From NCBI RefSeq assembly GCF_000720425.1, contig NZ_JOAJ01000011.1, forward strand, positions 1 to 64,000: a DNA stretch of 64,000 nt. Direction: 5' to 3'. The stretch is from Nocardia rhamnosiphila NBRC 108938. Its GTDB lineage: Bacteria; Actinomycetota; Actinomycetes; Mycobacteriales; Mycobacteriaceae. A program made the translations under genes and the position numbers. A model generated the notes under the pieces. It was not told where the DNA came from. It ran no database searches and worked only from the letters and a program-made list of their open reading frames with translations. Below, in pieces: positions 7,356-16,281 of the stretch (its first letter is position 1; each line of letters opens with the position of its first letter).

Positions 7356-8119
7356 TGAGACCTCCGCGGATGTCCAGCGTCGTCGAGCGACGCCTTCTCG
7401 TGAACTACCGCGTCGCCCCTGAGGCTGCCGCGAGCTTGGTGCCGCCGCCGATGCGACCTCAATTGGTTGGCGGTTGGGCGGTTGCCGGCATCTGCCTGAT
7501 CCGCCTCGGGCAGTTCCGACCCAGTCGGCTACCCGGCTGGGTCGGACTGCGCAGCGAGAACGCGGCACATCGCATCGCGGTTGAGTGGGATGGTCCGCAG
7601 GGACGCTCGACCGGTGTGTACATCTCACGTCGTGACAGCGGCTCGGTGATCAATGTCCTTGCCGGTGGCCGACTGTTTCCGGGTGAGCACAGTAGGGCGC
7701 GGTTCGACGTGCGGGAGACGACGCAGGACCTGCATGTGGCCTTCGCCAGTCATGACGAGACCCTCTCCGTGAGCGTGGATGTCCGGACCGCCGAGCGGTT
7801 CCAGGGAAGCGAACTGTTCGCCGAGCTGGCGCAGGCATCGGACTTCTTTCGGCATGGCTCGGCCGGATTCTCGGCCACGCGTGGCGGTCGATGCCTCGAT
7901 GGGCTCGAACTCCAGACGAACTCGTGGCACGTCGAGCCGGTCGAGGTCCAATCGGTTCGGTCCACGGTCTTCGACGACCGGGACCGGTTCCCGCCCGGCA
8001 CCGCAGTACTCGACTGCGCCTTACTCATGCGCCAGGTGCCGGTGTCCTGGCGCCCCCTTCCGCCCCTGCGGGTCGATGTCGACTCCGTGCCTGCGGGCAA
8101 TAGCGCACATCCGGAATAA
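7355..8119 (+). CDS. DUF2071 family protein (acetoacetate-decarboxylase-like fold)
   Basis: A 254-aa protein of the YqjF/DUF2071 type. It begins VVERRLLVNYRVAPEAAASL, continues VGGWAVAGICLIRLGQFRPS, and has the family core SENAAHRIAVEW followed by GVYISRRDSGSVINVLAGGR. The family shares a fold with acetoacetate decarboxylase, but no enzymatic role has been established for most members. It is translationally coupled to the ArsR gene and probably controlled by it. SdpR-like/DUF2071 pairs are common in actinobacteria. Confidence 0.75.
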   Translation: MRPPRMSSVVERRLLVNYRVAPEAAASLVPPPMRPQLVGGWAVAGICLIRLGQFRPSRLPGWVGLRSENAAHRIAVEWDGPQGRSTGVYISRRDSGSVINVLAGGRLFPGEHSRARFDVRETTQDLHVAFASHDETLSVSVDVRTAERFQGSELFAELAQASDFFRHGSAGFSATRGGRCLDGLELQTNSWHVEPVEVQSVRSTVFDDRDRFPPGTAVLDCALLMRQVPVSWRPLPPLRVDVDSVPAGNSAHPE

Positions 8120-8433
8120 CCGCACCGCGCCAGTCTGCGGCGGCCGCGCTCGATAGCGCCGATGAAGTTCACGTTCTCACTGTGCGCCGAAAAGATATGT
8201 GCCAGCACTTCGTCATCCGCCGTCGACGGGCCCCGCCGAGACAGAGCCGCGGCACTGCCGCCGGGCGGGGTCAGCCGCAGGATCGTGCGAATCTCGACCA
8301 GCCGCTGATACCGGTATACGCAACCGACGACGCTCAACCACACCCCACCGAACCCAGTAGCCACCAGCGCCAACCCCACGGAAGTGGCGTCCCATTGGGC
8401 GAGCAGCCACGCAAACATCGTCATACCCAGCAA
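8120..8433 (-). CDS. Possible small membrane protein or remnant
   Basis: A minus-strand frame starting at 8433 encodes a hydrophobic segment (VGLALVATGFGGVWLSVVGC) and then VYRYQRLVEIRTILRLTPPG. The frame continues antisense into the DUF2071 gene, where the composition becomes poor. No homologue is recognised and no clear ribosome site is seen, so it may be a decayed gene. The remaining 8434-8810 shows no gene. Confidence 0.25.
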
Positions 8434-8810
8434 ACGGATAACACTTCGACAACGGCAAAATCCGCTGTCCAGGAAAGGATTTCATCCAGGCGGTCCAGGG
8501 CGAACCGCACGGCGGCCGTGACATGCACCGGTGCTACGCGGGTCGCCACATCGGCGATCGAGACGATATCGGTTGCGGCCGTGCGCGGTTGGCAGAATTG
8601 TGTCGTGACGGCAGGGGACGCAGAACCCGCGGCCCGGAGGCCGGCCGCAATAGTCCCGCTGGTGGCGGAAGCGAACGCCAGGCGCTATAGCCCGCCTGGT
8701 GCCCATATGGGCTGTTTGGCGCGACCCGGTGAGTTCGATGGGACACCGTCCCCAGGGGCCCGGCCGGGCGTACAGCCCGGGCCGGACCGTGATCAGTGAC
8801 CAGGTAGCAG

Positions 8811-9571
8811 TCAGAAGTTGAGGTCGAGCCCCACGTCCAGGTCCAGGTCGAGCAACGTCGAAAGGTCGACATCGTCGAGGCCGTCGGCCAGACCGAGTGC
8901 CGTCGCCAGCGCGGTATCGACGGTGTCACCGCGGCGCAGATCCACATCGATGCTCACCTGCCCGGGGAACTCCGTTCCGTCGACGATGCCGGCGAAGCCG
9001 CTACCGAGAGCGGCATCGATCGCGGTAAGCAGACCGGAAGAGACGACGAGCCCGTCCTCACCGAATATCACCGTCGCCCGTGGCGATCCCTGATTCTTGT
9101 CCACCTGCGCCTGCCCGGGCTCGGAAACCTTGGCGATCTCGACCGCGGTGTCGCCCACCGCGCCGGTGATCGACCCGGTCGCGATGTCATAGGACACCGC
9201 CGTGATCGCGACCTTCTTCTGCCCCTTGGCCAACTGGATCCCGCCGTCGAACCCGACGACACCACGCACACCTTCCCGGCCGTCGCCGTAGTACAGCGCA
9301 CTGCCACGCGACGCCCGGAACTCGACCGCGTCACCGGAGTCGACCGCCCCGCCCGCGACGGTGAGAGTGACACCTTCACTTTCCGGATCCAGCACCGCGC
9401 GAGGCCGAGCTCCAATGCACCGGCCACGACCGGCGTCCGAGACTTGTTCTGCTCCTGAGTACGCACCGGCACCGGGGCCGCTTCGGCGACCGGCACGACA
9501 CCGGAGAACGCCACCACAGCACTACCGACCGTGGCCACAGCGAGGCCACCCCAACGAGAATGACGGAACAA
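8811..9571 (-). pseudogene. Secreted HtaA-like protein interrupted by a frameshift
   Basis: The N-terminal frame from ATG 9571 gives a signal peptide (GLAVATVGSAVVAFSGVVPV, cleavage near AEAAP). It continues to about residue 55 (VVAGALELGLAR). Homology then continues in another frame from about 9395: VLDPESEGVTLTVAGG, YYGDGREGVRGVVGFDGG, KVAITAVSYDIATGSITG. That body resembles HtaA-type exported beta-sandwich domains. Adding one G to the GCGCGGTG tract near 9400 would join the frames. The acidic tail (STLLDLDLDVGLDLNF) is unusual. It is either a recent frameshift or a sequencing error; the frames are otherwise intact. Confidence 0.6.
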
Positions 9572-9773
9572 CGGAACCCCTTCCGAAGAGCGATCGAAGA
9601 TTGCTATCCATCGGTCCTACGGTCTTCGGCGCGGACAACCGGCCCGGATCGTCCACGTCACAGCATCGGACCGGAATAGCCCACCTACAGCCGCCGTTGA
9701 ACACCGGTGTCGGCGTCCGGACATGTTCTCGCGGCATCAAGTAGGACCGAGGACGCGGTGGTTGACAGGGACG

Positions 9774-10390
9774 TCAGGGCTCCGCACAGGCCCGGCCGTC
9801 GAGCAGGCGGCGGATCTCCTGGCCCGAATACGGGGTGCTGCGGCTTTCCTGCTGGAACGCATGCATGAACGCGGACATCGGCACGGCGAGCGGCGCGTGC
9901 CGGGTCAGGACTGCGGCGACCTCCTCCGGGAGACCCTCCGGCAGCTTGCCCTCGGCGATGGCGGACACCATCGCCGCCCGTTTTTCCCGGTCCTCCCACT
10001 GGACCCGTAGAGAGCGGTGAGCAACCAGTTCACCAGGTAAATGGAGGTGAAGCTGCGGTCGTAGCTCTGGTTCTGGGCGAAGAACGCGACCTTCTCCGCG
10101 GAGAAGGCCTGGGTGCCCGCTTCCATCTGGACGTTCAGCCACTGGTGCAGGGTCTGCGGGATGTACTCCAAAAACAGCGCGATACTCGCCGACGAGTCCC
10201 GCACGGCCTCGATCCGGTGGCGTATCTGGCGTCGGTCGTCCCAAGAGGCGACCACGCGATCAGTCTCGGCGAGCGCGGTCGGCAGCAGCCCCGTGTCAGG
10301 CAGCACCCGCCAGTGATACATCAGCGCCGATCGTGACCGGACTCGGTAATCCTTCGAGCGACCGCCTCACTGCCTCGGGATTTGTCGACC
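9774..10390 (-). pseudogene. Degraded APH/kinase-like gene with internal deletion
   Basis: Pieces of an actinobacterial kinase-fold protein lie in three frames. The first is EAVRRSLEGLPSPVTIGA (~10330-10380). The second starts MYHWRVLPDTG and contains ASIALFLEYIPQTLHQWL. The third has REKRAAMVSAIAEGKLPEGL and the C-terminus AFMHAFQQESRSTPYSGQ. The catalytic 'H.D.H..N' and 'DFG' segment expected between LHQWLNVQ and FSAEKVAFFAQNQSYDR is absent, so a deletion as well as two frameshifts occurred. The gene cannot make an active kinase. Confidence 0.55.
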
Positions 10391-10732
10391 AGGACTGTCG
10401 CAGAGTGCGCCTGGCTCTACCGGGCTTCCAAACGTCGCGATTGATATCAGCAGGGCGCCAAGGGGAAACATGCCGGCGGTGGAGCGGCAGGTTTCGCGGG
10501 CACGACCATCGAGTCGCCACGAAAGCATGCACGCGGGGGACGTCTGGGCGGCACCAACGTGAGGGCGGGCACCCGCTTCACGGACCGGCCAGCACCTCGA
10601 CGTCGGGAGGAGGTCGACCTTCCCGGTCAGCTGCTTGGACCCAACGGCCGCCGTCTTCGATCGGGAACTCGGACACGTGATGCCACGCCGTCACGCACGT
10701 CGTCGCGCGAAACTCGCCCCAAGACACGTCGA

Positions 10733-11557
10733 TCAACGAACTGGTGCCGCGCCTGTTTCGTTGAGCAGAAACTCCCGGATCTGCTCGGCGACCGGCTCCG
10801 GCGCCGCCCAGAATGCGCCGTGACCCTGACCGGGCAAGGTCAGCACCGTGACTTTCGGCAGGAGCGCGGCCAGCGCATCGGCGCCCACGCGGAAGTAGGC
10901 CTCGCTGTCGCCGCCGATAGCGACCGCGATCGGCGCGTCGACCGACCAGCGGTCGGCGGGCAGAGGTTTACCGTCCTGGAGCCCGCGAAGGATCCGGCCT
11001 TCGTAGGCGAAGGTGTGCGCGTACCGGGCCATGTCTGCCCAGGACGGGTCCTGCTTCATCGGCTCGAGGTAGTCGGCGGGAACCCCGATCATCTCGGTCA
11101 TGACGTATTCGACGGCCTCGCTGCGCTTGCCCGCCGCGACCAGCCCTTCCACGTATTCGACGTAGTCGGCGGGCGCCGGCGACCGGGAGTGATCGACGAT
11201 GAACGGTGGTTCGTAGAGGTAGAGTCCTGTCACTCTGTCACCCAGCGCGCTCGCTGCGTCGAGTGCTATCGCGCAGCCGCCGGAACCGCTGGTAAGGGCC
11301 GCGGAGCCGCCTGCGACGTCTATCAGCGCGGCGATGTCGTCGAGTTCGCGGGCGGGGTCGTATGGCTGCGGGTCACCGCTGGCGCCACGGCCACGGCGAT
11401 CGAAGGCGATCACCGTGAAATGTTCGGACAAGGCCTTGGCCAGGCCGGCGACCCCGGTGTGGTCCTCGGCGACGTTGCTGATCACGATAATCGCCGGGCC
11501 GGAGCCGGTCTTCTCGTAGGCGATGGTGGTGCCGTCGGCGGAGGTGACGGTCTGCAT
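10733..11557 (-). CDS. Alpha/beta hydrolase
   Basis: A 274-aa alpha/beta-hydrolase. It starts MQTVTSADGTTIAYEKTGSG, has the strand IIVISNVAEDHTG, the loop AFDRRGRGASGD, the nucleophile region ALTSGSGGCAIAL (S-G-S-G-G) and the late His in LPGQGHGAFW. ATG 11557 follows a GGGAGA site. The upstream AHSA1 gene has no stop before this start: the frame carrying its C-terminus runs straight into the hydrolase, so in the read sequence the two are potentially fused. The ArsR-AHSA1-hydrolase order is a frequent actinobacterial operon. The substrate is unknown. Confidence 0.75.
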   Translation of the reverse strand: MQTVTSADGTTIAYEKTGSGPAIIVISNVAEDHTGVAGLAKALSEHFTVIAFDRRGRGASGDPQPYDPARELDDIAALIDVAGGSAALTSGSGGCAIALDAASALGDRVTGLYLYEPPFIVDHSRSPAPADYVEYVEGLVAAGKRSEAVEYVMTEMIGVPADYLEPMKQDPSWADMARYAHTFAYEGRILRGLQDGKPLPADRWSVDAPIAVAIGGDSEAYFRVGADALAALLPKVTVLTLPGQGHGAFWAAPEPVAEQIREFLLNETGAAPVR

Positions 11558-12045
11558 GATCGTATCTCCCTGAAGTGTCCCGAGCAGGTCGTCGAGCCGG
11601 TCGAGGGCCTCGGCATAGCCGTCGGCCATCTGCAGCTCGACTGCTCGCCGCAGGGCCTCGCCTCGACCTCGATGCGGCAACCGGTGCCGGCCGAGGCGAA
11701 TGTGACCGAGGTCGGGAAGGTGCCGGTTCCGTCGGGTTGCCACGCCTCATCGGCGAAGGCGTCCTCGTAGGCCAGTTCGGCATGCGGGACGACGTGGCGG
11801 TAGGTGGCGACGCCGCGCACCGGTTCGGCCGATCCGTCCTCCGGTGCGATCTGGAACCGCCAGCGACCACCTGGGCGAACGTCCATTTCGTACACGGTCG
11901 CGGCCCAGCCCACAGGGCCCCACCACTTCGTGATCGCCTCGGCCTCGGTCCATGCCCACCACGCGCGGTCCACGGTGGCGGCGTAGGTGCGGCTGATGCG
12001 GAGGGTGTTGCGTGACCTGTCGACCACGACGCCGTGCCCATACAT
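11558..12045 (-). pseudogene. AHSA1/SRPBCC-domain protein, frameshifted
   Basis: ATG 12045 follows GAGGAGG. The first about 130 residues are a clear AHSA1/SRPBCC domain: TLRISRTYAATVDRAWWAW, ITKWWGPVGWAATVYEMDVR, PGGRWRF. After CRIEVEAR (near 11665) the homology moves to another frame: EALRRAVELQMADGYAEALD and RLDDLLGTL, the normal C-terminal helix. That second frame has no stop before the hydrolase ATG at 11557, so restoring the shift would give an AHSA1-hydrolase fusion. The domain binds small hydrophobic ligands; here it lies between an ArsR repressor and a hydrolase. Confidence 0.6.
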
Positions 12046-12056
12046 GTTCTGCCTCC

Positions 12057-12377
12057 TCACTTTTCCGTCTCGTCGAGGAAGGAGCCGAGACGGTCCATCC
12101 GTTCCGACCACAGGTCGGCGAATCGCTGCGTCCAGTCGCTCAATTCGCGCATTGGTTCCGGACGTAGCCGGTAGATGCGTTGTTGGGCCTGCTTCGTTGC
12201 CTCGACCACGCCCGCCTCGGCGAGCAGCCGCAGATGCCGGGAGACCTGCGGCTGACCCAGGTCGAGGTCGTCGGCAATGCCGCCTACCGACCGCGGTCCA
12301 TCCCTGAGCAACTCGACGATCCGGAACCGGCTCGGCTCCGAGATCGCCGTCAATCGCCGCTGCACCGTGTCGACCAT
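12057..12377 (-). CDS. ArsR-family transcriptional regulator
   Basis: A 106-aa winged-helix repressor starting MVDTVQRRLTAISEPSRFRI. The recognition segment is LDLGQPQVSRHLRLLAEAGV and the wing is ATKQAQQRIYRL. The C-terminal helix DWTQRFADLWSERMDRL is typical of ArsR proteins paired with AHSA1 genes. No metal-binding Cys cluster is seen. It is the first gene of the operon, 11 bp before the AHSA1 start. The dyad at 12387-12402 lies 10 bp upstream and fits autoregulation. Confidence 0.85.
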   Translation of the reverse strand: MVDTVQRRLTAISEPSRFRIVELLRDGPRSVGGIADDLDLGQPQVSRHLRLLAEAGVVEATKQAQQRIYRLRPEPMRELSDWTQRFADLWSERMDRLGSFLDETEK

Positions 12378-12386
12378 GGTTTGAAC

Positions 12387-12402
12387 ATACGCCTCTGCGT
12401 AT
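12387..12402. promoter_or_regulatory. Operator dyad of the ArsR gene
   Basis: ATACGC-CTCT-GCGTAT is a perfect 6-bp inverted repeat with a 4-nt spacer, just upstream of the ArsR start. The neighbouring sequence (TATATACACGCAAGCATATG) contains a partial second copy. It probably overlaps the promoter. The remaining upstream stretch to 12655 shows no gene. Confidence 0.6.
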
Positions 12403-12655
12403 ATACACGCAAGCATATGTACCGTGGTGGCCCGGCTACACCTGCTGCTCATCAGCGGGGCTCACCCACCCCACCCCGAGTAGGAAGAGCCCTGATCACC
12501 ACGGCCGGCGCGGGAATACGCACGATCGCACCACGACGGTGGCGACAACGGCCGCCGCGCGGATCACTCGAGCCATCGCGATCAGGATCAGCCGGCGAGG
12601 ACCACCGGGGCGAGCGCTTCATCGCCAACAGGCGCGAAAAGGCCGGGTTCGACGA

Positions 12656-13390
12656 TCAGTCGTTCTCGTCCTCTCCTGCGTCGACGCGGACCACCCCGTC
12701 GATCACGCCGAGAACCGCGCTCGCTTCCACAACGCCGGGGCCGCTGAGCCGCAGCGCGACCGTGACCAACCGATCCGGCGGCAGGTGGCCGTCGAAGTCC
12801 GCGCGCTGAGCGAGAACCGCCAGCGAATCGATCGTCCATCCACGTGCGGTACAGGCAGTGAGAAGTTCGCGGAGCACGCCCCGGCCGTCCTCGTAGGTGA
12901 TGACGTACCCGCGTTCGGCGTTGCCGCGCCGCGATATCCAGCGCCCCAGCGGGGTGTAGCCGAGCACGATCACGAAGTGCAATCCGGTGACCAGCAGAGC
13001 CAGCCACACCAGACCGGCACCGGCTGTCATGCCGATCGCGGCGGTCTCCCACACCGAAGCCGCGGTGGTGAGCCCGTGAATGGCGCCCCGCCGGGTGATG
13101 ATCAAGCCCGCGCCGAGAAATCCGATACCGGAGACGACCTGGGCCGCGACACGCGACGGGTCGAGAACAACTGTCCCGGCCGAGAGCACATCACCGAATC
13201 CGTACTTGCTGACGAGCATGAACAGCGCCGAGGCGGTGCCGACAATGGCCTGCGTACGCAAACCACCGCTCTTGCCGCGGAACTGCCGCTCCAATCCGAT
13301 GACCGAGGACAGCGCGAATGCCAGCAGGAGTTGCCCGATCTGGCCCATATCCTGCGCATGTGTGCTCGCCACCGCAGCGACCGTCGTCAT
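12656..13390 (-). CDS. MgtC/SapB-family membrane protein
   Basis: A 244-aa protein. The membrane part has the diagnostic MgtC segments LLLAFALSSVIGLERQFRG, GGLRTQAIVGTASALFML and VVSGIGFLGAGLIITRRG, followed by GLTTAASVWETAAIGM. A cytosolic C-terminal domain follows (VITYEDGRGVLRELLTACTA). MgtC proteins support growth at low magnesium and virulence in mycobacteria by acting on ATP synthase or membrane potential; the mechanism here is inferred from family. ATG 13390 is preferred because the long upstream frame has no MgtC features. A hairpin at 13402-13430 lies directly upstream. Confidence 0.85.
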   Translation of the reverse strand: MTTVAAVASTHAQDMGQIGQLLLAFALSSVIGLERQFRGKSGGLRTQAIVGTASALFMLVSKYGFGDVLSAGTVVLDPSRVAAQVVSGIGFLGAGLIITRRGAIHGLTTAASVWETAAIGMTAGAGLVWLALLVTGLHFVIVLGYTPLGRWISRRGNAERGYVITYEDGRGVLRELLTACTARGWTIDSLAVLAQRADFDGHLPPDRLVTVALRLSGPGVVEASAVLGVIDGVVRVDAGEDEND

Positions 13391-13401
13391 CGATTCCAAT
13401 C

Positions 13402-13430
13402 GTGTCGCACCGGCAACCGGTTGTCGACAC
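13402..13430 (-). promoter_or_regulatory. Leader hairpin in front of mgtC
   Basis: On the minus strand GTGTCG-ACA-ACCGG-TTG-CCGGT-G-CGACAC folds into a two-part stem that ends 11 nt before the mgtC ATG, where a ribosome site would be. It could gate translation, as leaders of mgtC genes do elsewhere. No full M-box or other known riboswitch was recognised. Confidence 0.35.
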
Positions 13431-13593
13431 CAGCCAGTGGCGAGCAAGGCAGGTGAGCCGCGTAGCAGGCGACAGTCACACATAGATCGCCACCTGCCGG
13501 CCCCGAGCTGCACCGGGCCGGCGAGCCCGGTCTCATATCGGCTCACAGCCTGCTCGACGGCCTGTCGAACCCGATGCCGGGCGGTCAGGGCAT

Positions 13594-13911
13594 CTACCGG
13601 ACTCCGGCGGCCGGCCCCGAACTTCTGCCCTGGTCGGTGAGCAAACCCAGCGCGATGACGTCGGTGGCGGTGCGCAGCAGTTCGCGCAGTTCGGGGGCGG
13701 AGCGTTGCAGGTCGTCAGGGCGCCAGCCGAGACTGAACCGATTCGGCCAGCCGTGGTGCCATATCCTCCCGGCGGCATAGCGACCGGGAGCGGCCGGGAA
13801 TGCGAGCAGGCGGAAGTACTCCGGATGTGCCAGATAGAACTCGAAGTATTCCTCCGCGGCCGAGTAGAGCTGTTCGATCGGGTTGCGTTCGGGGGTGTAG
13901 GGGCGGTCCAT
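13594..13911 (-). pseudogene. TetR/AcrR regulator, C-terminal fragment
   Basis: About 100 residues match only the ligand-binding half of a TetR-type regulator: NPIEQLYSAAEEYFEFYLAH, PEYFRLLAFPAAPGRY, HHGWPNRFSLGW, ELRELLRTATDVIALGLL. The DNA-binding N-terminal domain is absent upstream and the C-terminus ends abruptly in GLLTDQG plus unrelated residues. It cannot function as a DNA-binding repressor. No gene is seen between 13912 and 14114. Confidence 0.5.
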
Positions 13912-14114
13912 GTAGGTGCGCTCGACCTGTCGGATTCCGCCCTGAAGTCAGCTCGCTGCCCGCTGGTATGCCTACAGCGCCATGGAAGGAATACGGCCAC
14001 GCTCGGGCACATCATGCCCATTGCGGCGCGCCCACCCCCGCACCGCCTTCGTATCCTGCTGCCAAGTTCCTCGAGCCGGCTGTCCGGCTCGTTGCGTCCG
14101 ATTCCCTCGCGGCA

Positions 14115-14315
14115 CTACCGCGCGAGAAAGTGCCAGCCGACCCATGCCCACACGAGCACAGCGGCAATCCTCGCAACCCGAGTGCGCGTGAGGTACGCGA
14201 TTGTTTCGCCCAGAGGCGCGACCAGATCCCGGCGCACATACGTGACCGCGACCATGCCGAGCGTCACCACCAGTACCAGCACGAACCCGAGGATGATGAT
14301 CACCCGATCGCTCAT
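14115..14315 (-). CDS. DUF6186-type small membrane protein
   Basis: A 66-aa protein starting MSDRVIIILGFVLVLVVTLG, with a second hydrophobic segment ARIAAVLVWAWVGWHFL. It matches the pattern of the short actinobacterial DUF6186 family (start 'MSDR.I..LGF', end 'W.WLGWHFL'). Its ATG overlaps the stop of the upstream gene (ATGA), so the two are translationally coupled. Function unknown; an integral membrane role is all that can be said. Confidence 0.65.
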   Translation of the reverse strand: MSDRVIIILGFVLVLVVTLGMVAVTYVRRDLVAPLGETIAYLTRTRVARIAAVLVWAWVGWHFLAR

Positions 14316-14725
14316 CTCGACACCAGCCACCAGCCGATACCCAGCCACACCAGCCATCCGGCGAACCGCAGCGGCCACTGCTCGAGTGCCGGATCCAACA
14401 GCGTCGACAATGTCGGGTGTACGTCGCTCGGCCTCGTCCAATCAGGTTGCCGCGCAAAGGCGTACACTTCCCACACCGATGCAGCGACCAGCAGCGTCGA
14501 CCAGACTGCCACTCCGCGCCGCAGCCGGGCGGTGCACGGAATCTGCTCGGGCCTCGCGCGGAACGCCGGCACCGACGCCACGACCACCGGTACCGCCACC
14601 AGCAGGGTTGCCGACCAACCGAACGGTCGGGTGGCGGCCCCACCCGCCGCCAGCACCACACCGACGGCCAGCAGCGTGATCCGCCGCCGTAATGATCGCG
14701 TCGAGAGCTCCGGGTCCCCTGCCAC
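14312..14725 (-). CDS. Small four-helix membrane protein partnered with DUF6186
   Basis: A 137-aa membrane protein of unknown function. Hydrophobic segments are LLAVGVVLAAGGAAT, ATLLVAVPVVVASVPAF, VWSTLLVAASVWEVYAF and GWLVWLGIGWWLV. The segment VYAFARQPDWTRPSDVHPTL is a conserved-looking external loop. It is the first gene of a two-gene unit with the DUF6186 protein (4-nt overlap). Such pairs recur in Nocardia and mycobacteria. The upstream 14726-15071 holds no gene. Confidence 0.6.
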   Translation of the reverse strand: MAGDPELSTRSLRRRITLLAVGVVLAAGGAATRPFGWSATLLVAVPVVVASVPAFRARPEQIPCTARLRRGVAVWSTLLVAASVWEVYAFARQPDWTRPSDVHPTLSTLLDPALEQWPLRFAGWLVWLGIGWWLVSR

Positions 14726-15071
14726 CCGGGCAGAATAAGGCCTCGAGTGCCGGAGCCGGGCTACCGTTCGCCCAGCAACTCCGCGACGATCTCGACCCGC
14801 TGCTCGACCGCACCGGATTGCTCGCCACGGTCACCCAGGAGCACCGTTCATCGCGCACGGACCAGCTGAAGCGACCGACCTCGTGCAGGACTCGGGAGCC
14901 AAGCTCCTCGCCGCCACACGAGCGACCGGAAACGGACTCGTCTACGACACGATCGGAGATCGGGCATAGGACTTCGGGTGAGCTCCGGCACCGGCACCAC
15001 CCACCGTGCAGCTTGTTCCGAAACAGCGGACCGACAGTGACGTCGGCTCGTGCGTTCCCACGGCCGGGTTA

Positions 15072-15087
15072 TCGAACATATGTTCTA
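15072..15087. promoter_or_regulatory. SOS box (LexA site)
   Basis: TCGAACATATGTTCTA matches the actinobacterial SOS box TCGAAC-N4-GTTCGA in all but two terminal bases, and its centre GAACATATGTTC is palindromic. It lies 20 bp upstream of the DUF222 fragment. SOS boxes in front of 13E12-repeat genes are known from mycobacteria. Confidence 0.7.
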
Positions 15088-15107
15088 AATTGAGGTATGC
15101 TGCCGCG

Positions 15108-15425
15108 GTGACCATGAATTCGACCACGCTGGCGCCGGCCGCCCGAACACCAGGATGGCCGGACCTGGCCGATGTCGACTTGCTGCGCGCACTCGTCGAA
15201 ACCGAACGCCGCCGGAAGCGACTGGATGCTGCCATGCACGCGGCCGTCGCCGAAGCCGAACGCCGTGGCCTCGCCGCGGACACCGGCTACAGGGACACCG
15301 TGGAGCTATTGACCGATCTGCTCCGGATCAGTGCCCACGAGGCGCGCCGGCGAATCGACTACGCGGCTCCGCAGGCCCGCTCGCGTACCAGAAAGGTGTG
15401 GAGGGTGCTGGCGGCAGCAAGTTGA
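15108..15425 (+). pseudogene. 13E12-repeat/DUF222 protein, N-terminal fragment
   Basis: About 105 residues of the DUF222 domain: LADVDLLRALVETERRRKRL, AAVAEAERRGLAADTGYRDT, VELLTDLLRISAHEARRRI. Intact 13E12 proteins are 400-500 aa and end in an HNH nuclease domain. Here the frame leaves the family at about 15385 (PQARSRTRKVWRV) and stops at 15425, so the nuclease is gone. Start is GTG 15108 or ATG 15114. The SOS box upstream is intact. The break point was probably made by recombination, since such repeats are hot spots. Confidence 0.65.
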
Positions 15426-16281
15426 GGCCGAGCCCTGGTGCCCCAACCGGAGGCGGGCGGGTTCGAGCCGCCACGCGGGGGTGGCGTCCTTCGATGTGCG
15501 ACCGCACCGGCCGCAACGCCATTTCTCCACCGATCATGGATACAGTCACCTCCTACTGTCGCCCGGCCCCTGAGACAGCGCTCTGAAACCCTCGCCCGAC
15601 ACGACGGACATGCCGGAAGGCATCGGACCTCCGGCACCTCGCCCCTGTACCGCCAGGACGGACCAGCGCGACCAACTACACGTCATAGCTGACGCCAACC
15701 GCCACACCGAACTACAGGACAAGCCTTAGGTAAGTAGCCGATTTGCCGATACCAATATCTTCGGGTCAGCAGCAGCCACAGCTTCGACCGTAGCCACGCC
15801 GCCGCCTTGCCACCCGTGGAGGCGCACCTCTCGCACCGCGAAAAGTCCGCCCCTTGCCGCTGCTCGGACCGGGGACTCCATTCATCAATCGACGCCTTCT
15901 TGGCCATTGCGATCATCGGAGGTCAGCGACGATCGGCCGGGATCAAGTGTCCATTTTCGGGGGACTCGGAGAGATGTACCTCTGGACCGAGACCCCCGAT
16001 CACTGCCCTCAGAACCATCGCGCCACCGAAAATCACAAAGCCCGGCTGGAATGCTAATTCAGCGCAGGTGAGAACAGGCCAGTGGCCGATGGCGTCGACG
16101 ACGGCGTACTCGGAACGCGGTGTCGATAGCATCGGGTCTCCGAGCTTCCAACATTGGGAAGATTACGAGCGTCTCATTGTCGCGGATCCCATATCCTAGG
16201 GGACGCAATCGGTGGCTATGGAGAATGCGATTGCCGGACGATTCCCCAGACCGCCCAGCGCCCGCCCTGTGGGAGTAGCCG
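15426..16281. other. Non-coding or decayed stretch
   Basis: No convincing gene in 856 bases on either strand. Open frames here are antisense pairs with poor composition and no ribosome sites. The block GGCGGGTTCGAGCCGCC at about 15455-15475 resembles a tRNA T-arm but no acceptor or anticodon arms fit. The segment after about 15700 is less GC-rich than the rest. Confidence 0.5.

Noticed and set aside
15426..15500. tRNA-like GGTTCGAG block
   Set aside because: The T-arm stem can only pair if the loop is shifted out of the TTCGANN register, and no D-arm, anticodon arm or acceptor stem fits.
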